Origin: Chiridota heheva
Lineage: Eukaryota; Echinodermata; Holothuroidea; Apodida; Chiridotidae
DNA: 64,000 nt
Assembly: GCA_020152595.1 (NCBI GenBank)
Contig: JAIGNY010001798.1
Coordinates: forward strand, 298,501 to 362,500
Direction of reading: 5' to 3'
How positions within the stretch are numbered: position 1 is the stretch's first letter; every line of letters starts with the position of its first letter. Positions 58,419 to 64,000 of the stretch are shown here, piece by piece. Below the pieces are notes generated by a model, which was not told where the DNA came from, did not search any database, and saw only the letters and a list, made by a program, of their open reading frames with translations. Position numbers and translations under genes: made by a program.

Positions 58419-60372
58419 GAATATCAGAAAAACTACCTGGACTGAGTTCATGAAGACATTCTACTGCAAAATCTGCCCTTATGAATCTTTCGTCCTTAAA
58501 GAGACCGTGCACCATCTGGTCAGGAAGCATGCGGACATCACTGGAGATCTCATTAAACACTTAAAAACAGTTATACACACTTACAATGAAACAGAATCAG
58601 TAACGCTCTATGAAGTAATATGTCATTCTGGCGGTGAAGATCTTGAGGATGAGCATAGTGTTGAGAAACAAAACAGTATGAGCCAGCATGCACCAAGTTC
58701 CGATCCATTAGAAAACAACATGCAGCAGCTGTCTGAGATGGCCCTGTCACAGGGTACCCAACCAGTCTACGCTCCAAACACGTCATCCATCCCCCACTTT
58801 GCGACTCTAGGGAGCTCAGTTCATAACTCTTCAGGGGTGCCCCATCTTCCCCCATTTCCAATGTTTGCCCCATCTTTACATACAATGTCTCATTTGTATG
58901 GAATGGGCAGTGGTACAAGTCAGAGGGAGGATGGTGTTCCAGGTACTGGTGGAAAAGGTGGAACAGCAGTGCATGGGGCATCATTCATGGGACATCATGA
59001 TTTAACATTGCTGAATACTGCCATGCTAATGAGTGGTCAGACCCTCACTCAAGGGCAACAACAGTTGGCAGTCAATCAAGCACAGGCACAACCCCATAGT
59101 CAGCGAGGAGACGGTAATCAACTTGCTTCCCAGCGGGACCAATCTGGAACAGGCACTAATCATGTCAAATCTCAAGATGACAAAATACCCACAAACATGG
59201 CCCTGGAACACTCTCAGACAACAGGAACTGCAGATGTAAGGGAAGGTTCTACAGGAGGTGAAGTTTGTCAAGCGAGGGATAAAGATTTTTCAAAAATAAT
59301 TGCAGACAGTGAATTACTGAGGCTTCTTGAAGATGACAAAGTCATGGATTTGGTGGAATTGTGGGTAAAAATCAAAACCATCTGTCCATATTGTGGCAAA
59401 AGAATAAGGGTTACTGAAAGGAGTCACATGCATCGCTGTAAAGGAGCGGGCTCCATTCAGTATGTCCTTTGTGATGTGTGTGGGGGAAATTACCAAAAAG
59501 AATATTTCCAACTCCATTACACACGACTGCATGAATCTGCAAAGATACAATGCCAGATCTGTGGGAAATACATCTCGGCTTCCTCAATGCCAAAGCATTT
59601 ATACAAGCACAAAAACCCACCAATCAAATTTAAATGTGGTACCTGCTCCAAGCAATTCAAATTTAGGGTTGACTTAGAAAGACACGAGTTGGTACATAGA
59701 GTTGATAAACCTTACAAGTGTCCGACATGTAATCGAGGCTTCACACAGAAAACAAACATGGCCTACCATATGAGACAACACACTGGTGATAAACCATACA
59801 AGTGTAATAATTGCCAAAAATCCTTCACCCACAATGTCAGCCTAAAAAATCATCTTAAGAAGCACCATGGCATTGACCTCTGGGCTCTTGGGTATACCGG
59901 AGGGGGTAGACCAAGAAAGGAAGGGGAGATGGGGGACCAGGCAGCTTCCCAAGTAGGACTTCAAAAGGCTACAACCACCCTCGCTTTAGAAGCAATCCAG
60001 CGTGACAGAATCATAGAGGAAGCATTTGCTAGGGAAAGATTAAATGAGGGGGCATTTTCTAGGGAGAGAATGAATGAGGATGATTTTTCTCGGGAGAGAG
60101 TAAACGAGGGGGCGTTTGCAAGGGAGGGATTAGGGGAGGATACCTTTTCTAGGGAGAGATTGCAAGAAGAAATTTATAGAGAGAGAGCTGCATTGGAAAG
60201 TGTTCTTATAAGGGATAGGTTTCCAACTCAATATCCCAGAGAGAGGTTGGGTACCGAGAATGGATTTTCAAGGGAAAGAGTGCCTGAGGAGGGGTATCCA
60301 CAGAACAGATCACCAGATGAATCAGCAGCCTATAGGGTTACGGAGAGGGGGCAAACTGTACAGCTTCTTTGA
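58419..60372 (+). CDS. Gene A, exon 4: seven C2H2-type zinc fingers and stop codon
   Basis: Entered in phase 2 (AG plus G gives Arg), 651 residues to TGA at 60370-60372. Finger 1 is CKICPYESFV...HHLVRKH at residues 926-947 of the joined protein. After a Gln/Met/Pro-rich linker, six fingers run from 1232 to 1393: CPYCGKRIRV (C2HC-like), CDVCGGNYQK, CQICGKYISA, CGTCSKQFKF, CPTCNRGFTQ and CNNCQKSFTH. TGDKPYK and RVDKPYK linkers between the last ones are typical of DNA-binding arrays. Residues about 1448-1555 hold a charged repeat (NEGAFSRERMNEDDFSRERV and similar). Likely a sequence-specific DNA-binding nuclear protein; target and orthologue unknown. The upstream part of the open frame (58312-58418) is intron: hydrophobic and preceding a strong acceptor. 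Confidence 0.9.
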
Positions 60373-60905
60373 TTGGTCGGTGAAAATTGGGCTTGATGTA
60401 TAGTAGCAAAACATACAGATGCTACTTTATCGGTGCTGAATTATTGCTATTTTACCTTATTTTTAGTGTAAAGAAATGTCTTGTATATTTAAAAAAAAAT
60501 CTTGCCAAAATTTCAACTCCTTTTGGTGATGGGTTTTAATACTTGATGTTCAAATGATCATAGTGCACCACCTTGTACGTTTTAGTATTTTACACAGACT
60601 AGTTGATTCTTGGAGAACTTCTATAACTTATTAACTTAGTATGACCATTGTGTTAAAACACAAAGCCTCAAGATATAGATAATTCGTCGTCACTTGTATT
60701 TCAGCTACAGTAGTTATATAAACAATTGTAACTCTGCTTACAATTCATGTAAAAATCTCTTCATTGCATTATTTAAGAAAATTTGTCAACCTTGGTGATG
60801 ATCAACTTTTTATTCTATATAAAATTCTCATGTAAACTCGCATGTGGAATGCTATAAATATCTTTTATACTTTTCGAATTTTAAAAATTGTGAAAAATAA
60901 AAAAT
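60373..60905 (+). promoter_or_regulatory. Gene A 3' UTR with poly-A signal
   Basis: AT-rich sequence after the stop codon. AATAAA at 60896-60901 is the first clear polyadenylation hexamer, inside GAAAAATAAAAAATAAG, giving a 3' UTR of about 550 bases if used. Confidence 0.55.
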
Positions 60906-61730
60906 AAGTGTTGCTCGAAACAACTTGACATTTAACAAATCAAAAGTAGGTGAAAATCAGAAAGTTTATAATTACATAACAACTTGCTTTTACAAAGGGA
61001 ACTCATTCAAATCATGGGTTAAAGATGATTAGCAATAGGGGTAAGTCAAAATTCGTAAGCAATACTCATTAGATCTTGATCACATTTTGATACTGATATG
61101 TAAACAAAATTGATTTTGGCAATCATTGCCTTGGTAATACTTTTTGTGATTATCACAAATGTAGATACTTGATGAACATGATATCATGAAAATATTTATG
61201 ATGATATTATATGCCATCTGGAAGTCTGCCTTTTTCCGACTGCTAGCTGTTATAATTCTTTTTTATTGTTAAATACCATATCATTATGGCATATGTAAAA
61301 TGCAAACCAAAAATTGCAACTGTATGAGTAGATATGGCAGTGAAGGACAGTAGTGGATAAATTATATTAGAATATATCTTTGTTTCATTATCAATTATAC
61401 TTGGTAGCAAAAAAAAGTCTTTTTCACTCTTGAAGGAAAATGTAATGTTTGCACTTTTAGAAGATAAATTTAATAACATGCTTGCTTTTTTACATCCATT
61501 GGCATATTGTACATGCTTCAATAGTAAGCTGAGTGGAGTCTGAGAAAAGGTGTCACTTTCACAGAGGCTTTCATTATGCATACAAAAGGGAACGCTCAAC
61601 TGCTTAGCAAAGAAGGGCACAGTAATGTAGTCTGAAGATTCTTTAGATGTGCATGGTTAGGTTCGGGTTAACCCTCACCCTATGCATGCAACCAGTTTAA
61701 TCCTCCATCCTGTATGATTATCCACTGGGA
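60906..61730. other. Spacer downstream of gene A
   Basis: AT-rich unique sequence. A 125-codon minus-strand frame (61243-61620) has no recognisable motif. Nothing else is seen. Confidence 0.45.
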
Positions 61731-62760
61731 GGCATGGTAGCTCAGTGGTAGAGGGTCCGACTTGTACTCCAAAGTTACTGGGTTCCACTCCTCTGGATGC
61801 CATGGGATTCCATTCCTCTGGATGCCATGGGGTTTCATTCCTCTGGATGCCATGGGGTTCCATTCCTCTGGATGCCATGGGTTTCTATTCCTCTGGATAC
61901 CATGGGGTTCCATTCCTCTGGATATCATGGGTTCCATTCCTCTCTGAATGCCATGTGGTTCCATTTCTCTGGATGCCATGTGTTCCATTCCTCTCTGAAT
62001 GCCATGTGGTTCCATTCCTCTGGATGCCATGTGGTTTCATTCCTCTGGATGTCATGGGGCTCTATTCGTCTGAATATCATTGAGTTCCATTCTTCTGGAT
62101 ACCATGGGATTCCATTCCTCTGGATGCCATGGGGCTCCATTTGTCTGGATACCTTTGGGTTTCATTCCTCTGGATACCATTGGGTTCCATTCTGGATGCC
62201 ATGGGGTTCCATTTCTCTGGATGCCATGGGGCTCCATTCCTCTGGATACCATGGGGCTCCATTCGTCTGGATATCATTGAGTTCCATTCCTCTGGATACC
62301 ATGGGGCTCCATTCGTCTGGATATCATTGAGTTCCATTCGTCTGGATGCCATGGGGCTCCATTCATCTGGATACCATGGGGCTCCATTCATCTGGATACC
62401 ATGGGGTTCCATTCCTCTGAATACCATGGGTTCCATTCCTCTCTGAATGCCATGTGGTTCCATTCCTCTGGATGCCATGGGGCTCCATTCATCTGGATAT
62501 CATAGGGTTCCATTCCTCTGGATGCCATGGGGTTCCATTTCTCTGGATGCCATTGGGCTCCATTTGTCTGGATACCTTTGGGTTTCATTCCTTTTGTGTT
62601 CTTGAGCAAGACACATTTGTAATTGCTTCACTCGACTCTGCTGTGAATTGAGGATAACAGGGATAGGATGGTATTCTTTCAATCTAAGGGAGCTGTTTGA
62701 GTTGCTTCTCATCTCATGCTAATTGAGTTCATCCTCTTTATAGCACAATCATGGCAGTTG
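61731..62760 (+). repeat. tRNA-derived SINE split by a minisatellite
   Basis: The head is GGCATGGTAGCTCAGTGGTA (61731-61750) with a near-perfect Pol III A box (TAGCTCAGTGGTAGAG). About 43 bases after the A-box start comes GGTTCCACTCC (61781-61791), a B box with two changes from GGTTCGANTCC. The tail begins TTCTTGAGCAAG at 62599 and continues with ACTCGACTCTGCTGTGAATTG. The 800 bases between are a 25-bp array. The tRNA-like fold is incomplete (weak anticodon stem), which fits a SINE rather than a tRNA gene. Confidence 0.7.
61781..62598. repeat. 25-bp minisatellite, about 33 copies, with B-box-like units
   Basis: Units of GGGTTCCATTCCTCTGGATG plus CCATG (24-27 bp, variants CTCCATTCGTCTGGATATCA). 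Many units contain GGTTCCATTCC, which differs at one position from the Pol III B-box consensus GGTTCGANTCC. The first unit coincides with the SINE B box. Open frames on both strands are repeat artefacts. Confidence 0.9.
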
Positions 62761-63204
62761 TACAGTAAGCACATTTATTTGATCTGTGAAGGGAGTTCGT
62801 GTAAACAAACAATGCTACTAATATTCCTTTAAAGATTCAACCTCGTCATTTTTGCTGCAAATTCTGTTTTTGATTGGATGTACTTGCCTGTTAACTAAAG
62901 TGATGTAGTGGTCAAATTGTTTGTGTCAGAGGGCCTGTAAACTAAAGTGATGTAGTTGTCAAATTGATTGTGTCAGAGGATTGCAAGTGAATTTGTTAAC
63001 ATTTACTTGCTGAACAGAAACTCTACAATCACTTCACTTATACCTAGCAAATGTATTTATATCGAATCTGGCATCCATACATTTGTTGTTATTTACTCTT
63101 GGTTTTTTTCTTAATCTTAACATATCATAGATGAGATGGGATATAAATAATTGAGAATGATGTTGTTGACAGAAAGTGATATATTGCCCAACAAACATAA
63201 GTTT
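62761..63204. other. Spacer with a two-copy direct repeat
   Basis: TAACTAAAGTGATGTAGTGG, with TCAAATTGTTTGTGTCAGAGG (near 62891-62932), recurs once about 48 bp later (62939-62980). Otherwise unique and AT-rich. Confidence 0.6.
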
Positions 63205-64000
63205 TGAAACCTAATTCTAAACCCTTACCCTAACCTGTTATCATGAGGATGGTTCGCTACAACCCATACCCTAACCTGTTATCATGAGGATGGTCCCGCT
63301 ACAACCCTTACCCTAACCTGTTATCATGAGGATGGTCTTGCTACAACCCTTACCCTAACCTGTTATCATGAGGATGGTTCCGCTACAACCCATACCCTAA
63401 CCTGTTATCATGAGGATGGTTCCGCTACAACCCTTATCCTAACCTGTTATCATGAGGATGGTCCCGCTACAGCCCTTATCCTAACCTGTTATCATGAGGA
63501 TGGTCCCGCTACAACCCTTATCCTAACCTGTTATCATGAAGATGGTTCTGCTACAACCCTTACCCTAACCTGTTATCATGAGGATGGTTCTGCTACAACC
63601 CTTATCCTAACCTGTTATCATGAGGATGGTTCTGCTACAATACTTGCCCTACCCTGTTATCATGAGGATGGTTCTGCTACAACCCTTACCCTAACCTGCT
63701 ATCATGAGGATGGTTCTGCTACAACCCTTACCCTAACCTGTTATCATGAGGATGGTTCCGCTACAACCCATACCCTAACCTGTTATCATGAGGATGGTCC
63801 CGCTACAACCTACACCCTAACCTGTTATCATGAGGATGGTCCCGCCACAACCCATACCCTAACCTGTTATCATGAGGATGGTTCCGCTACAACCCATACC
63901 CTAACCTGTTATCATGAGGATGGTCCCGCTACAACCTACACCCTGACCTGTTATCATGAGGATGGTTCCGCTACAACCCTTACCCTAACCTGTTATCATG
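63205..64000. repeat. 42-bp satellite array with telomere-like words, runs off the window
   Basis: About 19 units of 42 bp: CCTAACCTGTTATCATGAGG, ATGGTCCCGCTACAACC and CTTAC or CATAC. Each unit joint reads CCCTTACCCTAACC, which contains one CCCTAA unit of the TTAGGG telomere repeat. Units differ mainly at GGTCCCG/GGTTCCG/GGTTCTG and CTTACC/CATACC/CTTATC. The right limit lies outside the window. Confidence 0.93.

Noticed and set aside
61731-61800. Functional tRNA gene
   Set aside because: The A box is good, but the anticodon stem and T stem do not pair and the B box is altered; a SINE head explains it better.

Overview
This is eukaryotic genomic DNA from an intron-rich, repeat-rich invertebrate, probably a marine deuterostome. 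An echinoderm is my best guess, from the frequent TAGGCCTAC-type words, the tRNA-derived SINEs with a TTCTTGAGCAAG tail, and the mix of CR1-like and I-like LINEs, hAT MITEs and Helitron-like elements. I cannot prove the taxon from sequence alone. About 5 kb is protein-coding host sequence. Most of the rest is tandem arrays and mobile-element remains.

Host genes. Gene A (+ strand) has four coding exons: 31237-32858, 35511-35612, 52180-53184 and 58419-60372. All three introns interrupt the frame after codon position 2, and the spliced product is about 1,560 residues. It reads as a nuclear DNA-binding protein: Ser/Asp-rich and basic segments, a SUMO-type motif, a small Trp/FANHLL module, two AT-hook-like RGRKP motifs, seven C2H2-type zinc fingers and a C-terminal charged repeat. 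Gene B (- strand) runs leftward off the window, with exons at 18381-18679, 12869-12949 and 1-75. Its first exon carries the same Trp/FANHLL module, and its introns are also phase 2. The two genes look like divergently oriented relatives.

Layout. 1-2.28 kb: gene B exon, then Helitron-like copy a. 2.4-5.5 kb: 59-bp satellite. 5.8-11.2 kb: degenerate I-like LINE (- strand). 11.4-12.2 kb: dispersed repeat. 12.9 kb: gene B exon 2. 13.2-14.3 kb: 24-bp minisatellite. 16.7-17.5 kb: 30-bp minisatellite. 18.4-18.7 kb: gene B exon 1. 19.5-20.45 kb: CR1-like fragment. 22.6-23.4 kb: foldback element. 24.3-28.65 kb: 47-bp satellite with an exact 843-bp higher-order period. 29.8-30.1 kb: TA-flanked MITE. 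31.2-60.4 kb: gene A, whose introns hold two LINE copies of the I-like family, a CR1-like LINE, three hAT-like MITEs, Helitron-like copies b and c, a 114-bp satellite, the inverted second copy of the dispersed repeat and a 33-bp CpG-containing minisatellite. 61.7-62.7 kb: a SINE split by a 25-bp minisatellite. 63.2 kb to the end: 42-bp satellite with telomere-like words.

Many array periods are multiples of three (24, 30, 33, 42, 60, 114), so long open frames occur in several frames on both strands. I treat these as non-coding. The most interesting signals are the paired Trp/FANHLL genes, minisatellites apparently born inside SINEs and Helitron-like elements, and the higher-order satellite structure.
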